NCBI GenBank assembly: GCA_023457895.1 | Contig: JAEXAY010000010.1 | Span: 121,884 to 185,883 of the forward strand | Origin: Pseudomonadota bacterium | GTDB lineage: Bacteria > Pseudomonadota > Alphaproteobacteria > Sphingomonadales > Sphingomonadaceae | Reading direction: 5' to 3' | Length of the DNA stretch: 64,000 nucleotides | Shown here: positions 33,370 to 41,220 of the stretch, in pieces | How positions within the stretch are numbered: position 1 is the first letter of the stretch | Layout of the letters: the number at the start of each line of letters is the position of its first letter | Translations under genes and position numbers: made by a program | The notes under the pieces: model-generated | Told to the model about the DNA's origin: nothing | What the model saw: only the letters and a program-made list of their open reading frames with translations | Databases searched by the model: none

Positions 33370-34593
33370 ATGCAATCAAGTGATGTTGTGATTGTGGGAG
33401 CAGGTCATGGCGGCGCTTCGGCGGCGATTGCGCTGCGCCAGCAGGGGTTTGAAGGATCGATCCTGGTCATCGGCCGCGAGCCTGAAATGCCCTATGAACG
33501 CCCCCCGCTCAGCAAGGAATATCTGACCGGCGAAAAGGAACGCGAGCGCCTCCTCATCCGCGCGCCCGAATTCTGGCAGGAACGCAACATCGAGATGATG
33601 CTCGGCCAGGCCGTGGTGAGCCTTGATGCCGGCAACCGCACCGTGTTGCTCGCGGACGGCAGGCAGATTGCTTATGGTGATCTTGTCTGGGCGGCGGGCG
33701 GCCTGCCGCGCCGTCTGCAATGCCCCGGCGCCGAACTGGCGGGTATCCACGCCGTCCGCACGCTCGCCGATGTCGACGCGATGCAGGGCGAACTCGACAA
33801 GGTGGACAATATCGTCATCATCGGCGGCGGCTATATCGGGCTCGAAGCGGCAGCCGTTTTCGCCAAGCTTGGCAAGAAGGTGACCTTGCTCGAGGCGTTC
33901 CACCGCATCCTCTCGCGTGTCGCCGGAGAGCCGCTGTCCGATTTCTTTGAAGCAGAGCATCGCGCCCATGGCGTTGACCTGCGCACCGGCGTGCTGCTCG
34001 ATCATTTCACCGGCGAAGACGGCAAGGTCCGCGCCGCGGTGCTGGAAGACGGCAGCGAAATCCCGGCCGGCATGGTCGTCGTCGGCATCGGCATCATCCC
34101 GGAAGTCGAAGTCCTCGAGGCGGCCGGCGCCGTCTGCAGCAACGGCGTCGAGGTCGACGATCATTGCCGCACCTCGCTCCCGCATGTCTATGCGATCGGC
34201 GACTGCGCACTCCACGCCAACAGGTTCGCCGATGGCGCCCGGCTCCGGCTCGAATCGGTGCAGAACGCGAACGACCAGGCCACCTGCGCCGCCAGGACGA
34301 TCTGCGGCAAGGGCGAACCCTATGCGGCAACGCCGTGGTTCTGGTCGAACCAATATGATCTGAAGCTGCAAACCGTCGGCCTGTCGCTCGGCTATGACCA
34401 GACCGTCGTGCGCGGCGACCCCGCGGCCCGCAGTTTTTCTGTGATCTATCTCAAGGACGGCAAGGTCATCGCGCTCGATTGCGTCAACGCGGTGAAGGAC
34501 TATGTCCAGGGCAAGAAGCTGGTGGAAGCCCGCGCACAGATCGCGCCAGAGCGGCTGACCGATACGGGCGTGCTGCTTAAGGAAATGCTGTGA
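33370..34593 (+). CDS. NAD(P)/FAD-dependent oxidoreductase (ferredoxin reductase type)
   Basis: The 407-aa flavoprotein has an N-terminal FAD motif VVIVGAGHGGASAAIALRQQG, the Y-E-R-P-P-L-S-K signature of putidaredoxin/rubredoxin reductase relatives, a central NADH motif VIIGGGYIGLEAAAVFAKLG, and the C-terminal HVYAIGDCALH. It ends with a reductase C-terminal domain (PWFWSNQYDLKLQTVGLSLGYD). It passes electrons from NAD(P)H to a ferredoxin that would serve an oxygenase or P450; no such partner is in the window. The ATG at 33370 follows GAGG and the preceding GTG is possible. Confidence 0.88.
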   Translation: MQSSDVVIVGAGHGGASAAIALRQQGFEGSILVIGREPEMPYERPPLSKEYLTGEKERERLLIRAPEFWQERNIEMMLGQAVVSLDAGNRTVLLADGRQIAYGDLVWAAGGLPRRLQCPGAELAGIHAVRTLADVDAMQGELDKVDNIVIIGGGYIGLEAAAVFAKLGKKVTLLEAFHRILSRVAGEPLSDFFEAEHRAHGVDLRTGVLLDHFTGEDGKVRAAVLEDGSEIPAGMVVVGIGIIPEVEVLEAAGAVCSNGVEVDDHCRTSLPHVYAIGDCALHANRFADGARLRLESVQNANDQATCAARTICGKGEPYAATPWFWSNQYDLKLQTVGLSLGYDQTVVRGDPAARSFSVIYLKDGKVIALDCVNAVKDYVQGKKLVEARAQIAPERLTDTGVLLKEML

Positions 34594-34619
34594 CGCCGGT
34601 TGCACGGTAGGACCACTCC

Positions 34620-34707
34620 TCATCCCCCGGCCGGGGGGATCCATCTCAAAAATCTATATCTTAACAGCTGCCCGCTGAGACGGATTCCCGCCCTCGCGGG
34701 AATGACC
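34620..34707. repeat. Dispersed inverted repeat at the chromosome edge
   Basis: CATCCCCCGGCCGGGGGGAT at the left faces CGCCCTCGCGGGAATGACC at the right. This is the last chromosomal-type repeat before the island. Confidence 0.65.
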
Positions 34708-34737
34708 AAGGATATTGCTGGATAGTCACAAACAACA

Positions 34738-34765
34738 AAAGCCGCCAGCTTTCGCGGGCGGCTTT
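34738..34765 (-). terminator. tRNA-type terminator at the island boundary
   Basis: On the reverse strand AAAGCCGCC pairs perfectly with GGCGGCTTT across a ten-base loop and is followed by TTGTTGTTTG. It ends a transcript entering from the right, although no gene lies directly to the right apart from the tRNA-end sequence at 34779-34790. Confidence 0.75.
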
Positions 34766-34778
34766 CTGCGATTTTCCT

Positions 34779-34790
34779 TGGTTGCGGGAG
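34779..34790 (-). other. Probable attachment-site core (3' end of a tRNA gene)
   Basis: TGGTTGCGGGAG read on the reverse strand is CTCCCGCAACCA: a 7-base acceptor strand, discriminator A and encoded CCA, as in tRNA-fMet type genes. The rest of the tRNA (T-arm and beyond) is absent to the right. Together with the terminator 13 bp away this looks like the short side of an integration into a tRNA 3' end. Confidence 0.55.
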
Positions 34791-35000
34791 GGCGCTACCA
34801 TCTTTACTTGCGACCAAGTGGCGGACATTTGCCTGTTGCCGCCGCACCAGACACTGAGGAAGCGTCCGCTGAAGGAGGCAACTTTCTTTCAGCCTTATTC
34901 CGAACAGCTGCGTAGGAATCGACCGCAGCTTGGATCGGATTCGAATGCATTGAGACGTGCTCCCGTCAAATGCCGATCAAGGGATGTGGGGGAACTCAAC
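34791..35000. other. Gene-free left end of the island
   Basis: Between the presumed attachment core and the chimeric helicase stop no convincing reading frame is visible. The segment begins GGCGCTACCATC and has an imperfect dyad CTTGGTTGC (34778-34786) / TTGCGACCAAG (34807-34817) that straddles the core, as integrase arm or core sites often do. Confidence 0.4.
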
Positions 35001-36782
35001 CTACGCGTCATCCCCCAGGAGGAGAACGCAGGGATCGCCTTTGGGGGTCAAAATGGTTGTCTGCCGCTTGCCTCTGGTCACGCTGACACGGAAATTCTGC
35101 CGCGCCTGATCGTCAATCTGCTCCCTAGAGTTGAAGCGCACGATCCTGTCGCCATTGTAGGGCAGCTGCCCCTTTCGTTTGATGGGCCAGTGTTCAAAGA
35201 TGACGACCTCATCGAACTGCTTTCCCTTCGCCTTGTGCATGTTCATCACGATGACCCCAGACTCGGGCTTCGCGTTCGTCGAAAAATGCTCCTGAATGAA
35301 AGCCTGCCTCGTGATAGCCAAGGCATTGCGATAGCCGCCGTTGTCGCGCCAATTCTGGGACAGCTCCTGACGAAGCAGGGTGCCGCGCTCCAGGATACGG
35401 AGATTACGCACCTCTTGCCCAATCTCCTTCAGGCGCGCGCAGCCCCCATCCTCCAGAACCCGCCGCAAAGCGCGCCAATCCTTGTCGGGGTCACCCGTCA
35501 GCACAACGGCACGGGCCTGCTCGTAGACAGCAATCATGTTGACGAGGATGCTGTTTTTGCGGATCGCCTTTCCTGCTGCCTGAGAGGCCAGCCACTCGTC
35601 ATAGGCCTTGCGGATGTTCGCGGCTTCCTTAAGCGCACCCTGTGTCGGCCCATCGCCGCCTTTCCCCTGAAAGTAGTTGCACATCAGTTCGATGAACTGG
35701 CCGAAATGGCGGTCGTCGGCTGGCTGCATGAGAAGAGCAATGATTTCCGCGCCTAGAATGGCGGCCTCCAATTCAATGACCGCCGAGTGGGGCACCTCGA
35801 CCATGCCGGCAGGCGGCTGGCGCAAGGCATCGGATACTAAGCGAGTCATCCTCTTTGTCGGCACCAGAATGGCCAGTGACCAATTGACGACGCCCGCATC
35901 CACGAGACGCTTCCGCGCCTTGTAAACCGTCGTCACGAGCTTGGTCATCGCCGGATCGGGAAACGGATCGAAGACATCGAAATCGATGCCCTTGTAGGCA
36001 TCCTGCCGGAATTTCCCGGTGAGCACGTCGTTACCGAACAGCGCGATCTCGGTTCCGGCGCTACGGTGATTGTCTGTGCTCAGGTCCACTTCCGTCGGCT
36101 TGAAGGCTTCCCGGAAATGGTCGAGCCGGGCAGGATCGGCGCCGATCCAGTCGTAAATACGTTGCTCCGGGTCCGCCAAGGCGATCAGGCGGCAGACTTC
36201 GCCCAGCGCCTGGACAACACTCCACTGCGCCTCGTTGGTGTCCTGGAACTCATCGAGGATGATGACAGGGTACATGATGGCGATAAGGCGTCGTATATCC
36301 CCGACAAACGCCGCATCGCCGATCCGATAGGCAACGTCAGCCGGGGTATGGCCAGGGACGTGCATTACCTCCACATCAAGCTGTCCAATGGCGAAGCGGT
36401 CGCCATCCGCGAACAGGCGGTCGAAGTCGGAACCGTCGGTCTTCAGATCGTCCATCGCGAACACCGGACGAAAGATCTTCTGTACATCCCGAATGTGCTC
36501 GCCGATGCCGATCCGCGCACCGGTATGTGCCTTGATAAACGGGGCGGCCGACAAGTGATCGGCATGGGCGTGCGTTTCCAGGATCATCTCGATATGCCAA
36601 TTATGCTCGCTCGCGAAGGTTACGATGCGCTCGGCGGAGCGCGTGTCAGCAACGCCGCTGGCCAGATCGAAGTCCAGCACCGGGTCGATCACCGCCGCTG
36701 CACGCGTTGCAGGATCACCGACAAGATAGCTGATCGTGTTCGTCGGCTCGTCGAAGAAGGCTTCGATGAAAGGCTGCGTCAT
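35001..36782 (-). pseudogene. Chimeric ORF: truncated persulfide dioxygenase-like MBL protein fused to C-terminal UvrD-type helicase fragment
   Basis: The frame is open for 593 codons from ATG 36782 (GGAGAATGTT before it). Residues 1-162 are an ETHE1/Blh-type metallo-beta-lactamase fold: ETHAHADHLSAAP holds H71, H73, D75, H76; VPGHTPAD holds H145; and FVGD ends in the bridging D162. At that point (about 36297) the sequence changes to IRRLIAIMYPVIILDEFQDT, helicase motif II of a UvrD-like protein, continuing through DPEQRIYDWIGAD (III), MHKAKGKQFDEVV (V) and SVTRGKRQ (VI) to the stop. The MBL half lacks its last ligand and the helicase half lacks Walker A, so neither activity is expected. It is divergent from the ArsR-type regulator. 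Confidence 0.85.
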
Positions 36783-36852
36783 AACATTCTCCATATCGCT
36801 TGCATATATATTAGGAGATGCTACATAAGCAATACCTAATGGAGTGAGAACG
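36783..36852. promoter_or_regulatory. Divergent promoter region of the sulfide-response locus
   Basis: A 70-bp AT-rich spacer between the chimeric gene and the ArsR-type regulator contains TTGCATATATATTAGGAG and, on the other side, TACATAAGCAATACC. BigR-type repressors bind AT-rich dyads in just such divergent regions. GGAGTGAG is the ribosome site for the regulator. Confidence 0.5.
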
Positions 36853-37167
36853 ATGCTGACGCGGCCGATGGACCTGGCGACCTTCGAGAATAAAGCCGGG
36901 CAAGTTGCCGAAACGCTCAAAGCGCTGGGCAATGCCCGTCGCCTGATGCTGCTGTGCAAGCTGGTCGAGCATGGCGAAGTTACCGTTGGTGACCTCGCCC
37001 GCGACGTTGGCCTCTCGCAATCGGCCTGTTCACAGCATCTGGCAAAGATGCGCGACGAAGGTCTCGTCGCTTATCGGCGAGAGAGCCAGGCGCTCTGGTA
37101 CGCCATCGCTGACCCGCGCGTCGAGACGCTGCTCGCCACCCTCTACCAGCTCTATTGCAAGGATTGA
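36853..37167 (+). CDS. ArsR-family regulator of the BigR/SqrR (sulfide-sensing) type
   Basis: The 104-aa winged helix reads LKALGNARRLMLLCKLVEHGEVTVGDLARDVGLSQSACSQHLAKMRDEGLVAYRRESQALWYAI. Cysteines at 35 (MLLC) and 102 (LYC) occupy the positions of the dithiol pair that forms a polysulfide link in BigR and SqrR; a third, C56, is in the recognition helix region. Such repressors release DNA when sulfane sulfur rises and control MBL persulfide dioxygenase, rhodanese and TauE genes, which are the neighbours here. The regulator itself looks intact. Confidence 0.85.
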   Translation: MLTRPMDLATFENKAGQVAETLKALGNARRLMLLCKLVEHGEVTVGDLARDVGLSQSACSQHLAKMRDEGLVAYRRESQALWYAIADPRVETLLATLYQLYCKD

Positions 37168-37171
37168 TGCG

Positions 37172-37690
37172 ATGTCGCTTACCACCCTTTCCCCAGCCGA
37201 CACGCGCGCCGCTATTGATGCAGGTGCGCGACTGATCGACATTCGCGGTCCCGACGAACACGCGCGTGAGCGCATCCTCGGCGCGGTGAACCTGCCGCTC
37301 GACCGGATCGGCGATCTGCCCTGTGATGGACGTGCGGTGATATTCCACTGCAAATCGGGAATGCGGACCGCAGCCAACGCCGCGGCGCTCGCCGCCGCTG
37401 CGGGTGGTGCCTCTGCGTTCATCTTGGCGGGAGGGATCGACGCATGGCGCAGTGCGGGACAGCCGGTCGTTGCCGATCGGTCGCAGCCGCTGGAAATTAT
37501 GCGGCAGGTACAGATTACGGCGGGCGCGCTGGTGCTAATCGGCGTGCTGTTCGGCCTGACTGTCACGCCCGGCTTTTTCGGGCTGTCGGCATTCGTCGGC
37601 GCTGGGCTGATGTTCGCAGGGATCACCGGTTGGTGCGGGATGGCTAACCTGCTCCGCATCATGCCGTGGAACCGGCGCGCGCTGACTTGA
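37172..37690 (+). CDS. Rhodanese domain fused to DUF2892 membrane segment
   Basis: The 172-aa protein has a rhodanese domain (1-105) with IDIRGPDEHARERILGAVNLPLDRI and the active-site loop IFHCKSGMRT, catalytic cysteine in HCKSGM. Two membrane helices follow (115-165; ITAGALVLIGVLFGLTVTPGFFGLSAFVGAGLMFAGITGWCGMANLLRIMPWN), the DUF2892 inner membrane domain. It transfers sulfane sulfur between thiols, probably downstream of sulfide oxidation. It starts four bases after the regulator stop and eight bases before the tauE fragment. Confidence 0.9.
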   Translation: MSLTTLSPADTRAAIDAGARLIDIRGPDEHARERILGAVNLPLDRIGDLPCDGRAVIFHCKSGMRTAANAAALAAAAGGASAFILAGGIDAWRSAGQPVVADRSQPLEIMRQVQITAGALVLIGVLFGLTVTPGFFGLSAFVGAGLMFAGITGWCGMANLLRIMPWNRRALT

Positions 37691-37697
37691 ACTGATC

Positions 37698-37922
37698 ATG
37701 GACACCCCCACGATCCTTGCCGCGCTCGCCTCCGGCGGGGTGATCGGACTGGTCCTCGGCTTGGTGGGTGGCGGCGGATCAATTCTCGCCGTGCCCTTGT
37801 TGATCTATGTCGTCGGGGTCGGATCGCCCCACGCCGCAATCGGGACGGCGGCGGTTGCAGTGACCGCGAACGCACTCGCTAGTCTGAGCGGCCATGGGGC
37901 TGGCCAGTATTGTAGTGATTGA
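37698..37922 (+). pseudogene. Truncated sulfite exporter TauE/SafE
   Basis: Only the first helix pair is left: MDTPTILAALASGGVIGLVLGLVGGGGSILAVPLLIYVVGV and AAIGTAAVAVTANALASLSGHGA, which match TauE/SafE. The normal protein is about 250 aa with eight helices. After GHGA (about 37,900) the frame enters the antisense of a relaxase gene and stops six residues later. The break falls at GGCCATGGGGC, which fits both partners, so microhomology may have guided the join. Confidence 0.85.
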
Positions 37923-38508
37923 CCGCCACCCAATCGAGCCGGGTGCCAAGATCGGCCTCGATGCTCTTCATCAGATCGCGGGTGTGTTCGGTCAGGTCGG
38001 TGAGATCCACCCCATCCTCGGGCGAGACGATGAAGCGGAACTGGTGGCGATCATCCCTGCCGCGATCAAGGAAAGCCTCACCATCGGCGCGGTCGTCATG
38101 CGCGGAATAGAGCTGGCCGCGCTCACCATCACGCGATGTCCCATCCCGCTGGAAATAGCGAAGGTGGGCCGCAGCCTTGCCGTTCTTCCCGGCCTGCCGG
38201 ACATAGCGGGTTTTGACGACAACGCGGCGTACACCCGCCGTGCTGTGCCGCCAGCCACCCGACAGGCCGCGTGCCCGGACAAAGGACGCACCGCGCCCCC
38301 GCTTGATACCAGGCCCACCAGCACCGGACGACGCCTTTCCATTCTTTCCGGCCCTGCCGGAGCCAGAGCGGGGTGAATACCGGGAATGCGCATTGCCCTG
38401 CTGGCGGGCGAGTTTCTTTGCTTGCGTCAGAAAGCTTCTCGCCTTGGGCGTGTCGGAGCGGATGCGTCCGGGCTTCGGGTGGAAGCGATTCTCGTCGTCG
38501 GCGCTCAT
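37879..38508 (-). pseudogene. Truncated VirD2-type relaxase
   Basis: The N-terminal 205 residues of a large mobilisation relaxase remain: a basic N terminus (HPKPGRIRSD), KTRYVRQAGKNGKAAAHLRYFQRDGTSRDG, DDRHQFRFIVSPEDG, LTEHTRDLMKSIEADLGTRLDWVAVNHYNTGQPH. The normal protein continues with the second histidine of the HUH metal site and several hundred more residues. Here it stops at four foreign residues read from antisense tauE. Nicking is not possible without the missing part. Order and family are those of Tn4371-type conjugative elements, where traG and trb genes would come next. Confidence 0.88.
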
Positions 38509-38821
38509 GGGTGCGGCCTCGACAAGGATGGCCGAAAATCGATCACTTCACCGCCGTAGTGCTGGTGGAAATTCAGCAAAGCCAATGGATTGCGAACAAT
38601 CGCGGCACGCGCTGCCCAAAACCGTAGTGCCGCCTGCGGCCCCGCTAACCAGTGTGCAGACAACAAGAATTTTCTGAACTGGCGCGACGGAGTGCCATGT
38701 TCTTTTATCTTGCCCTCCGCCTTTCCTTCCCTTTTTGCCCTTCCTGCCGGGAATGCAGCCAGGCGCAAACCTGCCTGACTGCACACCGAGGCCGGAGCGA
38801 AAGAACGCGGGAACGCCATGC
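38509..38821. other. 313-bp gap between relaxase remnant and transglycosylase
   Basis: No gene with plausible start site or family match is seen. The stretch contains short pyrimidine-rich runs on the plus strand and no strong hairpin. Confidence 0.4.
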
Positions 38822-39532
38822 TCATGGCGCATCTCCATTTCCCGCACGGGCGACGAATATGCTGTCGACCTGCGAGACCGCATCGACCGGATCGCGCACC
38901 GGAACGGTTGCGGATGTGTCGCCGGGCAGCTGATTGACCGCAGCCACTTTGCCGGTGGATTGCGCGACGAAGAGCGGAGCTTCTCGCCAATCCGGTGGTG
39001 GGCTTGGCGCCATTGCCAGCACATCAGCCGCAGCATCGCCGCCGAGAAGCGGCGCGAGCGTGGCGACATAGGCGCGGGTTTCGGCGGGCAGAACGCGGCC
39101 GATCGAGCGATATTCCTCATAGCGCCCGGGACCGGCATTGTAGGCGGCGAGCATCGCCGCCACATTGCCATAGCGATCCCACATCTCACGCAGGTAAGCC
39201 GTGCCCGCAAGGATATTGTCACGGGGATCATAGGGATCGCGGCCGAGACCATGGCGCAGGCGCAAGCCCGCCCATGTCTCGGGCATCACCTGCATCAATC
39301 CCATCGCGCCCGCTGACGATACGGCGCGCACATCGCCCGCGCTTTCCACGCGCAGGACGGCACGAATCCAGTGCTCTGGAATGCCGAAGCGCTGTGACGC
39401 CTCGGCAATGAACGCAGCATGGGGATGCGCAGAGATGGATACGGGCCCAGGCGTCGCCTGAGCAATGGCATGCGTCGTGCCGCTGCCAAGTGCCAGCAAG
39501 GCCGTGAAGAGAAGAAGAGCATGGGATCGCAT
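38822..39532 (-). CDS. Lytic transglycosylase (VirB1/Slt type)
   Basis: The 236-aa product has a signal peptide (LLLFTALLALGSGTTHAIAQ) and an SLT domain: IPEHWIRAVLRVESAGDVRAVSSAGAMGLMQVMPETWAGL with the catalytic glutamate in VESAG, then YDPRDNILAGTAYLREMWDRYGNVAAMLAAYNAGPGRYEEY. It opens peptidoglycan for the conjugation channel. The ATG at 39532 lies just beyond the DUF736 stop, so the genes are contiguous. The C-terminal 80 residues are low complexity and variable. Confidence 0.92.
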   Translation of the reverse strand: MRSHALLLFTALLALGSGTTHAIAQATPGPVSISAHPHAAFIAEASQRFGIPEHWIRAVLRVESAGDVRAVSSAGAMGLMQVMPETWAGLRLRHGLGRDPYDPRDNILAGTAYLREMWDRYGNVAAMLAAYNAGPGRYEEYRSIGRVLPAETRAYVATLAPLLGGDAAADVLAMAPSPPPDWREAPLFVAQSTGKVAAVNQLPGDTSATVPVRDPVDAVSQVDSIFVARAGNGDAP

Positions 39533-39536
39533 GACC

Positions 39537-39872
39537 TCAGTCCCGATCTTCGCGGGGTCGAGGGCGATTCCAATGCAGCGACCAGGACGTGCCTGCATCG
39601 TCGTCGCGGAACAGATTGGCGCGGATCGGATGCGGCAAGGCCGGGTCATCCAGCAGCACAGAGAGATATTCTCCGGCCTTCTCGCCAGTGCGCGCCCATG
39701 CAGCACCGGCCTCCGGCCCATCCGCATCGCCGAGATGGACCCGATGATCGGGCGCATTTTCGGCATCGCTGTTTTCCGCCGGAACAATTGCAAGTTCGCA
39801 GTCGAGCGTCAGTGTCTGGATACGCCCGGTAAAGCCGGTTTCGTCACGAGTGAATTGTCCGATCTGTGGCAT
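39537..39872 (-). CDS. DUF736 protein (copy 1, transfer operon)
   Basis: The 111-aa product fits DUF736: MPQIGQFTRDETGFTGRIQTLTLD, an acidic middle, GAAWARTGEKAGEYLSVLLDDPALPHPIRANLFRDDDAGTSWSLHWNRP. DUF736 proteins are small and occur beside traF and relaxase genes in alphaproteobacterial conjugative elements; function unknown. A second, more typical copy lies at 46904-47230. Confidence 0.9.
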   Translation of the reverse strand: MPQIGQFTRDETGFTGRIQTLTLDCELAIVPAENSDAENAPDHRVHLGDADGPEAGAAWARTGEKAGEYLSVLLDDPALPHPIRANLFRDDDAGTSWSLHWNRPRPREDRD

Positions 39873-39908
39873 GAGAAGTCTCCTTCGTCTGAGGTCTTCG
39901 GGTTGGGT

Positions 39909-40454
39909 TCAGTGGGTGACCGCGCGCCATTGGTAGCGGCCATCGCCTTCCTCATCGGTCCAGAGCGGAAGTGCCCGGCCGATGACGGAAGTGGCGGGAA
40001 CGGGTCCGAAGTAACGGCCATCAAGGCTGTCGCGGACCTGCCTATTCATGAGGAAGAGTTCGCCGTCGCGGATGATGTGGCAGCCCTGCCAGACCGGCAG
40101 ATCGCGGCCCATTCGGTCACGCTCCAGCGCGTCACCGATCTCCACATCATCGACGGTGATGGTCGCGCCGCTGCGGCAGACGCGCTGCCCGGGCAGGCCG
40201 AGGATGTGCTTCAGGAGCGGTACGCCGCGACCGATATAGCCGCGGCGGGCCATGAAGCTTTCCAGCGGTTCGGGCGGCATGATCGCGACCAGATCTGGCA
40301 CTTCGAGTCCATCGGCGGGCTCGACGGTGTAGAAGCCGATAGGCGCGCTGGCGGTAGCATTCCAGATCAGCCGGGTCGGCAGATCGGCGACCGCCGTGGC
40401 GACAAGACTGGCGGCGGCCAGCGACGCCACAGCAAGGACATGGCGGCGGCTCAT
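39909..40454 (-). CDS. S26-family signal peptidase, TraF-like
   Basis: The 181-aa protein has an N-terminal membrane anchor (5-25) and the TraF/S26C active site: S36 in TASAPIGFY and K82 in VPLLKHILGLPG. SLDGRYFGPVP near residue 145 is the conserved box that precedes the C terminus. TraF-type peptidases mature and cyclise the conjugative pilin. Its ATG overlaps the DUF2840 stop as ATGA. The related longer frame upstream has no homologous residues. Confidence 0.92.
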   Translation of the reverse strand: MSRRHVLAVASLAAASLVATAVADLPTRLIWNATASAPIGFYTVEPADGLEVPDLVAIMPPEPLESFMARRGYIGRGVPLLKHILGLPGQRVCRSGATITVDDVEIGDALERDRMGRDLPVWQGCHIIRDGELFLMNRQVRDSLDGRYFGPVPATSVIGRALPLWTDEEGDGRYQWRAVTH

Positions 40455-40969
40455 GGCGCAATCTTCCGGCGGCCGATCCACGCGGCATGACGTTCCGGGG
40501 TGTAGGGCCTTGGCTCTTGACCTGCGCTCAAGCGGTTGTGGACATGCCGCCAGTAATCCGGCGATGCGTCCGCGGGATCGACGCTGAGTGCCTCCACGGC
40601 GTCGATCATGGTCAGCACCCGCTGTACCTTTGGCCAGCCCTCGATCCGCAACAGGATCTCGCCGCCGGGGCGAACGAAGGGAACCGTTTGGAATGGTTCG
40701 CCGCGTCCGATGGCGCGCAGGATGTCGAGACGCGAAACGACGGTGCCGTAGTCGTTGGAGGCCCAACGGACGAAGGCGAAGATGCTTTCGGGTGCAAAGC
40801 CGACGATGCTGCGGCGGCGGTCAATGATCTGCTCAAAGCTCTTGCGGCCGAAGCGTATCCAGTGCTCGACCTTCTGCTTCCGGAAGGTCAGTTCGACCAA
40901 TGTGGTGAATGGCGCAGGCTCGTCCTGAAACGGACGGCCATCAGCAGGACGTTCCGCATGCCCGATCAT
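40451..40969 (-). CDS. DUF2840 protein
   Basis: The 172-aa product carries the DUF2840 pattern: TTLVELTFRKQKVEHWIRFGRK, FAPESIFAFVRWASNDYGTVVSRLDILRA, PGGEILLRIEGWPKVQRVLTMIDAVEAL, DYWRHVHNRLSAG. The family is found only in transfer operons of this kind, between traF and the rep/par genes; role unknown. It overlaps its upstream and downstream neighbours by four bases each. Confidence 0.9.
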   Translation of the reverse strand: MIGHAERPADGRPFQDEPAPFTTLVELTFRKQKVEHWIRFGRKSFEQIIDRRRSIVGFAPESIFAFVRWASNDYGTVVSRLDILRAIGRGEPFQTVPFVRPGGEILLRIEGWPKVQRVLTMIDAVEALSVDPADASPDYWRHVHNRLSAGQEPRPYTPERHAAWIGRRKIAP

Positions 40970-41220
40970 GGCTGATCTCCCTCCGCGGATGGAAACTCGC
41001 GGGCCAGCATCTCTCGCAGCAGGACGGCGACGGTGATGCCGCGCCGAAAGGCTGCGACCTTGATGCGCCCGCGCAGCTCTGGGGTGATGTCGATGGTCAG
41101 GCGCGCCGTGTATAGCTCGCCAGCGGCTTTGCCGTGGGCCGGCGCATCTGCGGCCTTGACCCAGCTATCGGGATCACCGGGACGAGATACGAAACTCGCC
41201 TTTGCGGAAGGACGCCTCAT
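40966..41220 (-). CDS. Ribbon-helix-helix protein, probable ParB-like partner of ParA
   Basis: The 84-aa product has a disordered N-terminal half and a C-terminal RHH fold: YTARLTIDITPELRGRIKVAAFRRGITVAVLLREMLAREFP, beta strand then two helices. RHH proteins act as DNA-binding dimers; its place directly after parA suggests it is the centromere-binding partner and autorepressor. Overlaps both neighbours by 4 nt. Confidence 0.75.
   Translation of the reverse strand: MRRPSAKASFVSRPGDPDSWVKAADAPAHGKAAGELYTARLTIDITPELRGRIKVAAFRRGITVAVLLREMLAREFPSAEGDQP

Noticed and set aside
34779..34860. A complete tRNA gene at the island boundary
   Set aside because: Only the last 12 bases match a tRNA; T-arm and anticodon arm are not present to the right.
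34782..35756. A 324-codon plus-strand frame over the left end of the island
   Set aside because: It is antisense to the UvrD-type helicase sequence of the chimera and has no independent support.
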